From Oenanthe sinensis (taxonomy: Eukaryota; Streptophyta; Magnoliopsida; Apiales; Apiaceae): a stretch of 64,000 bases of DNA. The stretch spans positions 9,734,001 through 9,798,000 of the forward strand of contig JAPMAC010000221.1 in NCBI GenBank assembly GCA_028671895.1, given 5' to 3'. Shown here piece after piece: positions 11,563 to 23,360 of the stretch (position 1 is its first letter; each line of letters begins with the position of its first letter). The notes beneath the pieces are model-generated. The model was not told the origin of the DNA, made no database searches, and saw only the letters and a program-made list of their open reading frames with translations. A program made the translations under genes and the position numbers.

Positions 11563-12427
11563 TGTAATTCTGCTTAGTTGATAAAAATGTTAGTTAACTA
11601 AATTTCACTGTGAATTAATGGCCTATAGAGGTGTTTTGATTTCTATCACAGTGGAAAGACATGATGATATTTAACTGAGAGGTTAACTAATTTATCTTTA
11701 AGTAACTTAATTCTTATGTGACTAATAAAAGATGATGTCAAGTTACTTGACAGTATGTTTTATTTATACTGTCGCATAATAATAAGTTACTGTCAAAATC
11801 TGTGAAAACTTACTGTCACATGGTTAAGAAGTCTTGACAGTAAAGTTCGCGGGATTAAAACTTACTGTCGAACCCTGTGGAACTTACTGTCAAATGGATG
11901 AGAAGTATTTACAGTATATTTCACGGATTGAAACTTACTGTCAAATCCTGTGAAACCTACTGTCAAAGGATTGAGAAATAGTGACAACATAGTATGCGGG
12001 ATTGAAACTTACTGTCAAATTCTGAAACTTACTGTCAATTTCCTTTGATATCATAGTTTTCTAAAATCTCTGCATAACATACTGTCAACAATCAACATTA
12101 GGGTTATTCACTTATTTTATATTCTTTAACCGCTAATGTTACTGTCAAGAGTGTTTGTCATTTTAGCGCAGGAGTTACTGTCGAGGAATGGAACTTGAAG
12201 ACAACTGTCACTTAAAATCGTTTAAAACTCCTTCTTGACAGTACATTTTTCACATCATATATAAATACAGCTAAATTTTTTCTCATTCTTTACTTTACTT
12301 TATTTCTCTCATAACTTCTTTACTCTCCTACACCCTAAAAACTCTCCATTTCATCCACAACTTCTTTCTCTAAACCGTTCTTCAAATTCTTAAACCTTTC
12401 TTTCTTATCCTTAAACAACATTTAACT
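11563..12427 (+). repeat. non-coding spacer packed with TGACAGTAA / TTACTGTCA motifs
   Basis: Between pol and the third ORF lies a spacer without a reading frame. From about 11,745 to 12,245 I count by eye some sixteen copies of ACTGTC or its reverse complement GACAGT, most within TTACTGTCA or TGACAGTAA. They occur in both orientations at irregular distances of about 15-50 bases, often with the longer context AAACTTACTGTCAAATC. It is not a regular tandem array. A TATA-like segment (CATATATAAATACAG) near 12,257 and a pyrimidine-rich leader precede the third ORF, so a subgenomic promoter is possible. Confidence 0.75.
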
Positions 12428-15400
12428 ATGTCTGAACCTCAAATTCTCTGTACCCTTGCTCAAACCAACTTCACCACCATGGCTTCAGTGGGTGAAGCTG
12501 GTGAAGCCTTCGAACTCATTGTTGACTTCATAAACAACACATACCTTACCTATGCCCTAACCGCAAGTCCACACCTCGAAATCCCAAGACTTTCTCATTT
12601 TTGGACATCTGCAGTTTGTGAGGGGGAGCAAGTTGCAAGCTCTATCACCTTTCAAATCAATAGTACCTCTTACACCATTGATTCCTCTCACATCAATGAA
12701 GCTCTTCATGTGGAAGAGACAAAAGACTCGCTTTTTGAGGAGCCTGCTAGTGAAGAAAAACTTGCCAAGTTCTTCAAGATGGTTGGGTATGCTGGACCTA
12801 AGCTGAATGCGAAAAATGATGAATGGTATCCTTCGAGAGGCATAGACAGAAAGTACCTCAACAAAGAATGGAACATGATGCTAGATGTTGTGTCCAGGTC
12901 CATGTCAAGCAAGACCAATGGATGGAATGAAGTGCCAGCCTACATCAGGAGAATTGTGCATTCCATGGTGCACAACTATAGAATTGATGTTGGAAAGCTT
13001 CTGATGCCCCTATTCAAGCTGGTACTGGGGAAGAAAGAAACCAGGAAACTGGTAATTTACTATCCTAGATTTTTTATGCTTATAATTAATTCTGTTATAG
13101 GCATAATTAATTTAGATAGTGTTCAATGCATGGAGTCCCCAACTCTAAAGAAAAATACTCATTCTTTATTAACCAGTAAACCACTTAACACTGAATTGAG
13201 CTTGTTTATAACTGATTTCATGCTTGCAACAATAAATAGATTAAATTTAAAAATTATTGGGGACTACCATTTATTTTCTTTGAGAGATGAGAATGGTGTT
13301 GACCTCTCCATTCCTAACCCATACTCTAAACCTTTTGAAATAGTCCGGCCTTCTAGAATCACCAAGTCTGTTAGCCAAAGGTCTGGTTCCTCTCAAAAGG
13401 ACCAGGCTTCTAAAAGGATGAGAACCACTCAACCTATGATAGAAGCCTTTCCACAGGTAGGTGGTGAAACTGTACTAGATGCAGCAAATAAGGGTGGTAG
13501 TAAGTCTACAGAACCCACAGAGGGCCTTGGTGAGCCTAGGAGAAAGAAGGCAATGGTATCAACCTCTGTTAGCCAGGGTGTGTCCTCTCAAAAGGGCACA
13601 TCTCTTAAAAGGGACAAAAACACACCTCTAGATGTCTCCTCTCAACGTGAGGCATCTATTGAACTTGGCCAGTCTCCCATGGCACCTTGTAAAGAGTCTG
13701 CACAACAGGTTGAACACACTCAACCTGAGCCCACACTTGAAGATACTTACACTATAGGACTAGAAAATGTGGAACACAGCTCATCCAATTATGGTGCATC
13801 ACACTTTGCCAACTTTGAAGATCAAAATGTTGATGCACTATTCCAATAATTAGACGAGACTGATCATGACAATCCACAAAAACCTTCTACTCTCAGGGTG
13901 GAAGAAATTGTTGTCACAGCTTCAGTAGCTGTTAATGACAAAGTTGTTGTCAATCCTCATGACAGTAACTTCTCAACAGAAGCTGCCACAGATGTTGTCA
14001 ACATTCACAATCCAGACATCAGCTCCCTAATGGCCACAATTTCTCTATAGAATGAAGATGATGATTTTGCTCCAATTTCTACCCTACTAAAGGTAAAATC
14101 AATAACTCTTGTGCAAGATGCACATGCTCAGTCTCTTGCACCTAGGATGAGTGAGGGTGTGAAAAGAAAAAGAGAGATAAAAGAAAAAAGAAGTGAGCAT
14201 AAAAATGAGGGGCTGGGAAAATCTCAGGCAAAAGGAGAGGGCCATGAGCAAGGCCAGATTAAAAAACAGAATGTGGGAGCCCAAACATCTAAGGCATTAG
14301 GTCTTGAGAGTTTGTTGGTGATGAGTGATGAGATCACTCATAAAAAATAAGAGAGTGTGAGAACCACCACAACCTCCAAATCCTCCAAACAAGTTGATGA
14401 AAGGTTGAAATCCCTTTCACATAAGGTCATAAAATTATCAAAGAATCTGGATATTGTGGGGATGAATCAAGTCAAATTGGTGAATAGGATGGCCAGTTTG
14501 GAGTAAACAATGAATGAAGGATTCAAGGCCATTTTTGACAAGCTTCAGGAATTCAATGCACAGTTTTCAAACCCTGTAGTTGCTCCCTCAACTAAGGGGG
14601 AGAAAAGTGATAAGAAAGTGTTTGCAGAAAGGAGTGATAAGGAGACAACTCAAGTTGCATCTCAGAGGGAGAGTCAACTAGCATTATTGTCTAGTGTGAC
14701 TACTGAGATTGCTACACAACTTGGTGGAAATAAGGTGGAAAGACCAAAGGAGAAATGTGTTGTGATTAAGGAGGGTGCTGTGAAGAAGGATTCAGTGGTT
14801 AATGTTGCAGGAAGAGGAAATGAGAAGATTTTTCAAGATGGAAGTGATGATTTGATAATAGAAGAAAGAGAAGATTTTGATGATGAGAATGATGCAATCC
14901 TGATGGTGGATGACAATGAGAATAGTAGAGTTTTTGATGATGGAAAGTTCAATAAGAGAATTAATGATCTAAGAGCCTCATCTAACAGAGACCCCTAGAA
15001 ATTTTTTGATTCAATGAGACAGTCAATAGTGGGAGCAGCTGTGATGGTATCTAGGAGAAATAAGTGGGTAATCTCTGTCAGAACTGAAGGAGGTTTCAGT
15101 TGGTGGGTGAGCATGGCTTATCTGAACAGGCAAGAGATTGCAGTTATTGAAGCAATCAAACTCAAAATAAAAACAGATAAGTCATGTCTCAATGAAAATC
15201 TAAAAAGAACATTGCAGAAGCTGATAATGGAGAAGTTGCCAGAAGTAACTCAGGATCCCTTGGGCATCAAATTCAGTAGCCCCATAAATGGAAAATACAG
15301 ATTTATGAACCTGAAAAGGGTAAGCATGTGTAGGCCAAGGTCAGTTAAAGAAGCCTTTGACTACTTCAAACAGATTCCAAGGAATGAATAAAGAGATGAA

Positions 15401-17212
15401 GTGTTGATGGTGTTGGAAGGAGAATTGAGGAGGCTTGAAGAATTGAGATTGAAGAAGAATGAGAAGAAGACCCAGGAGAGAAGATATGAATATGATAATG
15501 AAAAGCCTGATGGAGGTGTAGGTAGTTCCAACCAACACATCATTGGTGAAGAGTCATTTGGGGCTGGAGATAAGGTGGAGGAAAATAAGGAGAAAGATGA
15601 GAAAGAATATAGAGATGGTGTTGAAGGGAAGGTCATGAAGACAGTAGTACTTGGCTTTGAACATGATGAAAAATATGCTATCAAGAGTGATAAGGTGAAA
15701 CATACTGTCACAGAACTTGCTGTCGAACCTGATTTGACAGTAACCTCTCAAAAGTTACTGTCAAAGAAAATCTCTATTCTAAAAAAATACATGAAAGCAT
15801 GGGCAGAAAGGCCTAAGCCACATTCAAGCAGGAGGCCTAGTAGGAAAAGGTGGAAACTTATGTCTGAAGTGCTTCATGAGGATTGTCTGGATGTTAGAAG
15901 ACCAACTATAAACAACATAACATAATCAAAGGCAGAATCTCTGGTCAAGGTGAAGGTTGAATGGTCTGAAGTAAACTCTCTCAATAAGATAATTCTCTTT
16001 TATTCAAATGGAGCAGCAAAAGAATTGAGTTATGAGATGAAAGAGGTGAATTATTTTCTAGTCAGAAAAATGCTGCTCTTAACTCAAGGAATAGACATGA
16101 GGACACAGGTGGTGAGATGTATGTTGATAAAGAAGTTTATGGAATTGATGGATTCCTTCAAGCCTCACCCTCTGGATTTTACTGATGTTGAAGAGCCTGA
16201 GACAATTGTCTACTCAGATGGGGTGATGTTTGAAAGAGAAGATGGAATCAAGGAGTTTTGGAGCACATAGTCTCTTCAGGACAAAAATCTGGATCTACTT
16301 GAAAAGCTGGTGAAACAGTTGGAGGGATATCCTTATCCTGATGAATGCAGATATATGTCAAGTGTTATGAGAATTATTCAAGCCAGGAAGAAGAGGGAAA
16401 TTGAGAAGAAGTTTGAGTATGAGAGGACACAGAAATGTCTTCTCAGAAATCCTGACAGAATTATCTTCTACAATACTGGTGGTTCTGCTAAAGAGATCAC
16501 TTTTGAGGAGTTAAAAAATTTGGCTGTGAATGATCCTCACATCACTGAGCTAATCAAGAAACAACTGCTCAACATCACAAATTATGAAATTTTTGATCTA
16601 AAGAATAGAGCATTAGAGATATGTGACTCTAAGATGAAGGAGAAAAGGAAGAAATTTGAAGAAGAGGTTGATGCTGCAAAGAAGAAAGTGGAGCAAATTT
16701 CTAAAAGGATCAAGGAGGCTGAGATTGACATGAAGCATGCAATGCTGAATGATCAATTCTCTAAAATGCCCAACTATGTTTCTTCAGTCCTGTTTGGACC
16801 CCTGAGAATCATTATTGATAGCATTGAAGTGGAAGCTGTCAACTTCAGGGTGCTCAATAATAAAAATTTAAGGAAGATATTCAGAATGATCACAGGCTCA
16901 TTCCTGGAGTTTGAAAGGGACTTAAGCAAAATTGTCTGGGAAATCATTGAATCTAGAGAAGAAGAGGATGAATCTATTGACAAACTCAAGGTGAAGCAGG
17001 TCTACTCTTCTACAAAGGAAAGATTTGTCAAGGACATGTTTGGAATGAGGTATCTATGCATATCCAAAGGGTCAACTGAGAACTACTACACTTACAGGGA
17101 GTTGAGGAATCTTTCTCCCAAAATGGTGAAACTAGTATTAGATTGTGTTTCTGACCATGCCAAGACAGAAGAAGAGAAGAATGAACTGAAAGCTCTTGAG
17201 GGATTGTATTGA
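12428..17212 (+). pseudogene. third ORF (env-like position) of the SIRE-like element, about 1,595 codons with nonsense codons
   Basis: Segments at 12,428, 14,111, 14,510, 15,014, 15,401, 15,950 and 16,310 all share one phase, so this was a single ORF ending at TAA/TGA near 17,210 and now cut by about eight nonsense codons with no net frameshift. The N-terminal third (about residues 20-290) resembles the 'putative plant transposon protein' type found after pol in sireviruses (YTIDSSHINEALHV, KYLNKEWNMMLDVVSRSM, PRFFMLIINSVIGIINL). The middle is Ser/Thr/Lys-rich. The C-terminal third is charged and coiled-coil-like (KMKEKRKKFEEEVDAAKKK). I see no convincing signal peptide or clear transmembrane anchor, so 'envelope' is positional only. 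Sireviruses commonly carry such an ORF, and its function is unknown. Confidence 0.78.
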
Positions 17213-17406
17213 AGGATGATAGCAGATAAGAAGTGAAGATGCAACTCAAGTCAAAGTTGAAGATTTGCTCAGTCTAGAGGAGCTAAACATGAGATATGAG
17301 TGTACTTGTAATTTCAATTATTTTCTGTACAAACACTTCTATTTTTATTAGTTGAGATAACATCTGCAGTTTTCTTTAAATCTGTCTTTATTCATCATAA
17401 AAACAA

Positions 17407-17417
17407 ATTTGGGGAGA
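17407..17417 (+). other. polypurine tract
   Basis: TTTGGGGAGA immediately precedes the 3' LTR, as expected for the plus-strand primer. In the duplicated copy at 44,976-44,985 the same position reads TTTGGGAAGA and is followed by an intact TGTTAG LTR start. Confidence 0.75.
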
Positions 17418-18561
17418 TTGTGGTACTATCAATGTAATCAACTAATATTTATTTAGATTAATTAATTATTAACTAAGTAAAACATATTGTCATATATAGT
17501 TTGACAGTATGTTTACAATGTCACTTATAATAAGATGCACAAATAGTCAAGCAGGTGACAGTAAGTATAAATAGTTACTGTCTTGTATAAATGTAATAAA
17601 TGATCCATGAAATAGAAATTTACAAAGTGTTCATGCACAACATAAATCAATTCTTTGACAAAAACATTCCATAAACTGGAGCCTACGACAGCACATTCAA
17701 GTGATAGCAACTTTTGGAACATACGATAGTAACTATTCCTTGACAGTAAACTTAGCGGAGAATGAAGACTCTATGACAACAAGTTTTACCGACAACAACT
17801 ATCCCTTAAGAGTAAACTTGGTAGAGATTGAAAAATTAAAGACATCAAGTTTTCTGACAGTAGCTTTGACGGGGAGAGTTGACATCATGTTTGGCGGGAT
17901 GGTCAACAGCATGTTTGGCGGAATAGTTGATAGTACATTTGGATGACAGAATGTTTTAGAGGACTGGTGAGCCTGACAGTAAAGTATGCAGTATCAAAGA
18001 TGCTATCACCAAAGAGAAGCTAAAGGTTGACAGTAACTTTTAGTAAAGATGACAGTCTGTTTTAAGTAGCAGACTAGGTAAAGTTCAATCACAGATTGAT
18101 CTTGACAACTCTACCCAGTCTGTCAAGCCTACTACTAGAACTTGAGAAAAAGCTTCATAAAGATGAAGCGTGCTCATAGAGTCAGGAATGTCAAATCCTC
18201 TCAGAATACCTTTATCTACAAATGGAAAGTACACTTGTAAGTTAGATGTGTGTTTTAGTTTAAATACACACATCTCACAAACACTTTCCCTTATGTAACT
18301 GAGCTTAACTTTTCTCAAGCATAGAAACATTAGCAGTCTCTTGTTATTGTGTCTATTGAAGCTGGAAATATCTTCCAGTCAGTTATAACAACAAAAATTA
18401 ATAAAATTAATTTTTGAAGTAAAACACCTTGTGTCTTCAGTTTGCTTATTGTTGTTTCCAATGTAATTTGATATTATTGTTTTTGTTTGTTGTTAGCAAA
18501 AAGTGATAAATTATTAAGTTACATTCAACCCCCCCTTCTACAACACTCATTCTGTTAAACA
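17415..18561 (+). repeat. 3' LTR, with its first bases deleted
   Basis: It matches the 5' LTR from GATTGTGGTACTATC to the terminal CTGTTAAACA and is followed by the TTTTA target-site copy. The expected start TGTTAGAGATTG is missing. The duplicated copy at 44,986 keeps it, and comparing the two shows a 10-base loss here between two GATTG repeats. A second deletion of about 70 bases near 18,220 removed a segment kept in both the 5' LTR and the copy at 45.8 kb. Confidence 0.88.
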
Positions 18562-18566
18562 TTTTA

Positions 18567-20095
18567 TAATGCATTTTTATACGTTTTTATAAAAACACAA
18601 TTTAAAATTGTGTTTTCTTGTGATAGAAAGGGTCATTTTTTTAAATTGTGATATTTTAGACCATGTTTTTAAAATTGTGAATAAAAGGGCCAACACCCTA
18701 ATCACGTGACATGGATGATAGATTGATACACAATACCGTGACCATACATTCAAATAAAATATATTCAAATAAATAAAAATATATTTATATTTATATAAAA
18801 ATATATTTACATTCAAATAAAATATATTCAAAATAGATTTTGTTTGAATTTGAAAGTTCAGTTCCTATCAATGTTAAATTAGTTTAAATTTCTTCAAACT
18901 TAAATAAAAATCGTCAAGTAAATTTGTCAAATGACAGTTAAAACTCGATAAAATAATACCGAAAAAAGTAATTATCTCTATTACGTAGTATATTTCTCCG
19001 GTCCAGACTTTGGTCAATATGATAAAAGAAAATTTTCACTAAATAAGCGTAATATAACAATTTTATAAAAAAAATTAAGGGCCAATAAAAATATAAATAA
19101 ATTTTAATAATTTCTATATGTACATATGTACATATAGAATATACAATATATTTTTAGAATATGAATTTATATTCACTTTTCTTTACTTTCCAGCAAATAT
19201 AAAAATAAATATTATCATTAATTTTTTTAATATTTTATTTTACGAATATATATATTATACATATGAGTTATATATAAGTGTATTATGTATTTGTGAGTGT
19301 AACAAATCATAACATTGTATGTATAAAATATATTTATGGTCTATAATTATTTTGAGCCATATTCAGTTTATAATTATTCATTAGGATTTGATCGATTTTG
19401 GGTTATTATCAAATTTATTATTTCGGTTTAATTTTAATTAAAATTCCGATTTCGAATCATTTTTGAATCGGAATGAATCAGTTTTCGAATCATTATTGGA
19501 TTTGATTATATTGAAAATATACCGGTTCAAATCGGATTGTTTTCGATTTAGTTACATTTTTAGATTATTAAATTCAGATACAAAATCGAAATATCTCGGT
19601 TCATTTTTGTAGACTCAAATTTAAATTTGAATTTTGATAGAATATATATTATGATTTTATTCTCATATTTAATTGTATTTTATATTAATTAGATATTTAT
19701 TTAATAGATTTTAATATTCTATTACAGAAAAGAGAAAATTCTTAAACTTGAAAGAATTTTGGCTTAAAGAGCTAATTTGGAGTCAAATTAGAAGAAAATT
19801 TGTATTTAATAGGCTACATGAGTTGCATACAGTGTTGGGCCGTATCTTGATTTCTAGAAGTCAGAATTGAACGATCTTACAGCCCACATGAAACTTATGG
19901 AATTATCTTTAATTCAGATATAGTTCAATAAGCAATGAAAATTTCTTTTTATGTGTTTAAAAAATAATTTAGTAAGCATTAAGATTCTCGTGTTTATTTA
20001 ATAAATAAATTATTAAAATAAATTTACGTGTTCATAAATAATTTAATAAGAATTAAGATTCTTTTAGGCATTCATAATTAAATTACTTGTCTCGC
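18567..20095. other. AT-rich intergenic DNA right of the SIRE-like element
   Basis: No reading frame of substance. It contains AT-rich stretches and, at about 19,380-19,620, degenerate TTTCGAATC/GGTTCAAATCGG motifs of the sort found in decayed MITEs. A segment at 19,655-19,930 has a diverged relative at about 42,505-42,720, just left of the duplication junction. Confidence 0.5.
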
Positions 20096-20226
20096 ACCGG
20101 TGTCTCAGTTGATTTTGATTAGGAGATTTGGGACTTCCCAAAACTCGATTCTAGCTGAGCGCATGAAAATAAGCAGAATATCCAGGGATAAGTCGAGGTG
20201 CGCGTAAACTCACCCGGACACCTCGT
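20096..20226 (+). mobile_element. SINE-like element (copy A)
   Basis: The segment has a box A-like GGTGTCTCAGTTGATTTTG and a box B-like AACTCGATTCTAG about 45 bases later, as in tRNA-derived SINEs. It ends with GTCGAGGTGCGCGTAAACT and CCCGGACACC, which resembles the conserved 3' region of several plant SINEs. I could not define target-site duplications, so the exact ends are approximate. Confidence 0.55.
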
Positions 20227-20499
20227 AAAAATATATAAAACTATCAAAAACAATTACTAATATACTTTTATTATTATTTTCTTTTGCAAAAAAGATACTT
20301 CTCTTATTAAATAAATTAAAAAGATTATTTTAGTAACTACATATCAATTAATATATTAAGAATAATTATATGTTATTTATATTAATTTAATTATTTTATT
20401 ACTGATGTTAGTTTAATTAATATTATAATAATTTTAATAATAATGAATAATCACAAAAAATAAATATCATTATTAAAATTATAGTTTAAGAATATATGA

Positions 20500-21775
20500 T
20501 GTTAGGAATTGTGGTGTTAACATTGTAATCAACTATAAGATACTTAGATTAATTAGAAATTAACTAAGTAGAATGTACTGTCACATGTATATTGACAGTA
20601 TATTTAGTTATCACTTGTAACAATATGTATAAAAGGCAAGTAGGTGACAGTAAATCTCAATAATTACTGTCTTGTAAAAATGTAATAACATGATCTATGA
20701 TGTAGAAGTTCACAAAGTGTTTATACACAACATGGATCAAATCATTGACAGTAACATTATGCAAACTGAAGCCTACGACAACATATTCAAGTGACAACAC
20801 ATTTTGGAACAGACGACAGCAGTTATTCCTTTGACAGTAAACTTGGAGGAGAATGAAGATTCGAATACAGTAAGTTTTACTGACAACAACTATTCCTTTG
20901 ACAGTAAACTTAGCGGAGAATGAAGATTCAAAGACAACAAGTTTTACTGACAGCAACTATTCCTTTGATAGTAAACTTGGCGGAGAAGGAAGATTCGAAG
21001 ACAACAAGTTTTACTGACATCGACTTTGACGGGATAGTTGACAGCAACATTGGCGGGGATAGTTGACAGTAGATTTGGAAGACAACATGTTTTAGAAAAC
21101 TATCAAGTTTGACAGTAAAGTATGCGGAGTCAAAAATGATGTCACCAAAGAGAAGTTAAAAGTTGACAGTAATCTTTTGGTGAAGCCGACAATCTGTTTC
21201 AGGTAGCAGACTAGGTAGTAAAAATTCAAGGATTGATTTTGACATTACTATCTAGTCTGTCAAGCTTACTATTTCAACTTGGGAGAAGACAAATAAAAAG
21301 ATAAATCATGCTCAAGGAGTCAAGGATGGCAGTACATCTCAGAACAACTTTATCTACAAGTGGAATGAAGACAAATTTGAATAATAAAAGTGAAGTTTCT
21401 ATTTCGAGCTTTGTTCTAGAACAAGGGAAAATACACTTGTAAGTGGGATATGTGTTCCAGTATAAATACACATATCTCACAAACACTTTCCCTAAGAAGA
21501 ACACAATTGAGCTTAACTTTTCTCAAGTATAGAAACACTAGCAAGTTCTTTGTTATTGTATCTATTGAAGTTGGAAACATTTTCCAGTCAGTTGTAACAA
21601 ACAAAAATTAATAAAATTAAATTTTGAAGTTAGACACCTTTCTTCATTTGCTTGCTTATTGTTGTTTGTATTTCTTACTTGATATTATTACTTCTTGTTT
21701 GTTGTTAGCAAGATAAGTGATAAATTATCAAATTGCATTCAACCCCCCTTTCTTCAACACTCATACTGTTTAACA
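20500..21775 (+). mobile_element. solo LTR of a related Copia family (copy A), TSD TATGA
   Basis: It starts TGTTAGGAATTG and ends TACTGTTTAACA, with a perfect 5-bp direct repeat TATGA at 20,495-20,499 and 21,776-21,780. It shares the layout and many motifs of the SIRE-like LTR (AACATTGTAATCAACT, TGACAGTAA copies, CATTCAACCCCCCTTTC near the end) but is clearly diverged. No internal region is attached, so it is the product of recombination between two LTRs. Confidence 0.9.
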
Positions 21776-22029
21776 TATGATTATATTAAACAAATCATTA
21801 TATTCACACTGCATAAATATTTTTAAATTTTGAATCGATATGATTTTATTACTTAACAAAACTTTATTTGATAATATATTATTACTTACCAAAATTGAAA
21901 CCAAATATGATAAATAGCTGTAAATATATTGTGTATTTTTATTTTTAATGCTACCCTTTTCGTATAAATATGGTATATCTTTAATTAATTTGTTTATTAT
22001 CTTGATCGACTGATTAATATTAAAGAGTA

Positions 22030-22216
22030 ATGGGTAATGCTAGGGAGCCAAAAAATTTCTCAAATGCCAGTACATTGATTGTGAAAATAATTAACATTGA
22101 TCTCTTCACATTTAAATCAATCATACCAATTAAAATTTCACATTTTATCGTATCATCATGCCACATTATTTTGGAAAGTTTTCTTTTGGAAGATTTGTTT
22201 GAATTCCTAGCATTAT
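22030..22216. mobile_element. possible small MITE (copy A)
   Basis: Imperfect inverted ends TAATGCTAGGGAG on the left and TTCCTAGCATTA on the right bound about 190 bases without a meaningful frame. The left end resembles the ATGCTAGAGACCCTAAAAA segment inside the palindromic element at 22.9 kb. No target-site duplication was found. The same unit is present in copy B at about 49,645-49,850. Confidence 0.3.
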
Positions 22217-22773
22217 TCAAAATTAAAATCAATGGTGAATATATGTGTTTTCCAGTTCTCTCAAATATATAAATTTTTTAGCATCTTTCTCTTATATATA
22301 TATATGAAGACCTATTTAACTTGAAGACTACTTAGAGCTTATCCTAGCCATTGGATTAATATAAAATATATGTTCATTAGACTTGTAGTTATAACAATGA
22401 CACTACTATAAATAACTTTCTTTTTTGGAATTAGTATCTTGTAGTTAACATAATTATAATTAACATATATATTTAAACATAATGTAATGCAAATAAACTA
22501 TAGTGAAGACTTCCATCATTCAACAAAATTATACAAAATATTTTTCTGCAGAACATAGCCTTGTAAAATACAATGTAATAATGTACCGCTACTACATGTA
22601 TAATTCAGAATGAAATATTTTTCTGCAGAACATAGCTTTGTACTGACGAACATAACCTTTTATTATATAAAGAGTATTAATTATTAAAATTTATTAAATT
22701 AGAATGTAACATTTTTCTGCAGAACGTAACATATTTTTATAAAATATAGCCTTGTGCCGCAGAATAAATATTT

Positions 22774-23360
22774 GAGTAAATTGCAAAAATGTGGTCGAAC
22801 TTTACACTCATTTTCAAAAAAGTGGCCAGACTTTCAATTTTGCAAAATGGTGGCCAGATTTGCCTTTTTCCTTTCAAAAAGGTGGCTGGAGCGATTTTCA
22901 GCTTTTTGGCAGGGGTAAAATGGGGAAAAATGCTAGAGACCCTAAAAATTATCCAAAAAAATCCTCAAATTAATATGTGTCACCTTATGATTGATTATAT
23001 TCGTAATAATAATAATAATAATTCGCCTCCAGCCACCATTTTGAAAGGAAAAAGACAAATCTTGCCAGAATTTTAATTTTACAAAATGGTGGCTGGAGGC
23101 GAATTATTATTATTATTACGAATATAATCAATCATAAGGTGACACATATTAATTTGAGGATTTTTTGGATATTTTTTTACTCTTTTTTAGGGTCTCTAGC
23201 ATTTTTTCCCCATTTTACCCCTGCCAAAAAGCTGAAAATCGCCTCCGGCCACCTTTTTGAAAGGAAAAAGGCAAATCTGGCCACCATTTTGCAAAATTGA
23301 AAGTCTGACCACTTTTTTGAAAATGAGTGTAAAGTTCGGACACCTTTTTACAATTTACTC
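22774..23360. mobile_element. palindromic Mutator-like MITE, 9-bp TSD (copy A only)
   Basis: This is 587 bp of nearly perfect inverted repeat. The left arm (22,774-23,043) and right arm (about 23,082-23,360) are reverse complements around a loop of about 38 bases. The ends are GAGTAAATTG and CAATTTACTC. It is flanked by a perfect 9-bp repeat TAAATATTT at 22,765-22,773 and 23,361-23,369, the length typical of Mutator-like elements. Copy B has a single TAAATATTT at 50,408-50,416 and no element, giving a clean empty site. A transcript through it would fold into a hairpin about 270 bp long. Confidence 0.9.

Larger units (their letters stand above)
4479..18561 (+). mobile_element. full-length but defective LTR retrotransposon, Ty1/copia, SIRE/Maximus-like
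   Basis: This 14.1-kb element has both LTRs, a Met-tRNA primer site, gag, pol in the copia order (protease, integrase, reverse transcriptase, RNase H), a long third ORF downstream of pol, a polypurine tract and a perfect 5-bp target-site duplication, TTTTA at 4474-4478 and 18562-18566. A third ORF in sense orientation after pol is characteristic of the SIRE/Maximus (sireviruses) lineage. All reading frames carry nonsense codons or frameshifts, so it cannot move by itself. The two LTRs differ at about 19 of the first 305 bases by eye, so it is not recent. Its 3' part, from 15,199 on, was copied by the tandem duplication. Confidence 0.92.

Noticed and set aside
11745..12245. CRISPR-like or satellite array of ACTGTC repeats
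   Set aside because: Copies are too short, irregularly spaced and in both orientations. This is eukaryotic retroelement DNA.
15341..15751. Minus-strand Ser/Phe-rich frames in the third-ORF region, repeated at 42,958-43,356
   Set aside because: They are shadows of the Lys/Glu-rich third ORF, and conservation follows from the duplication.
22789..23076. 95-codon frame inside the palindromic element
   Set aside because: It is made entirely from the inverted-repeat arm and shows no transposase signature.
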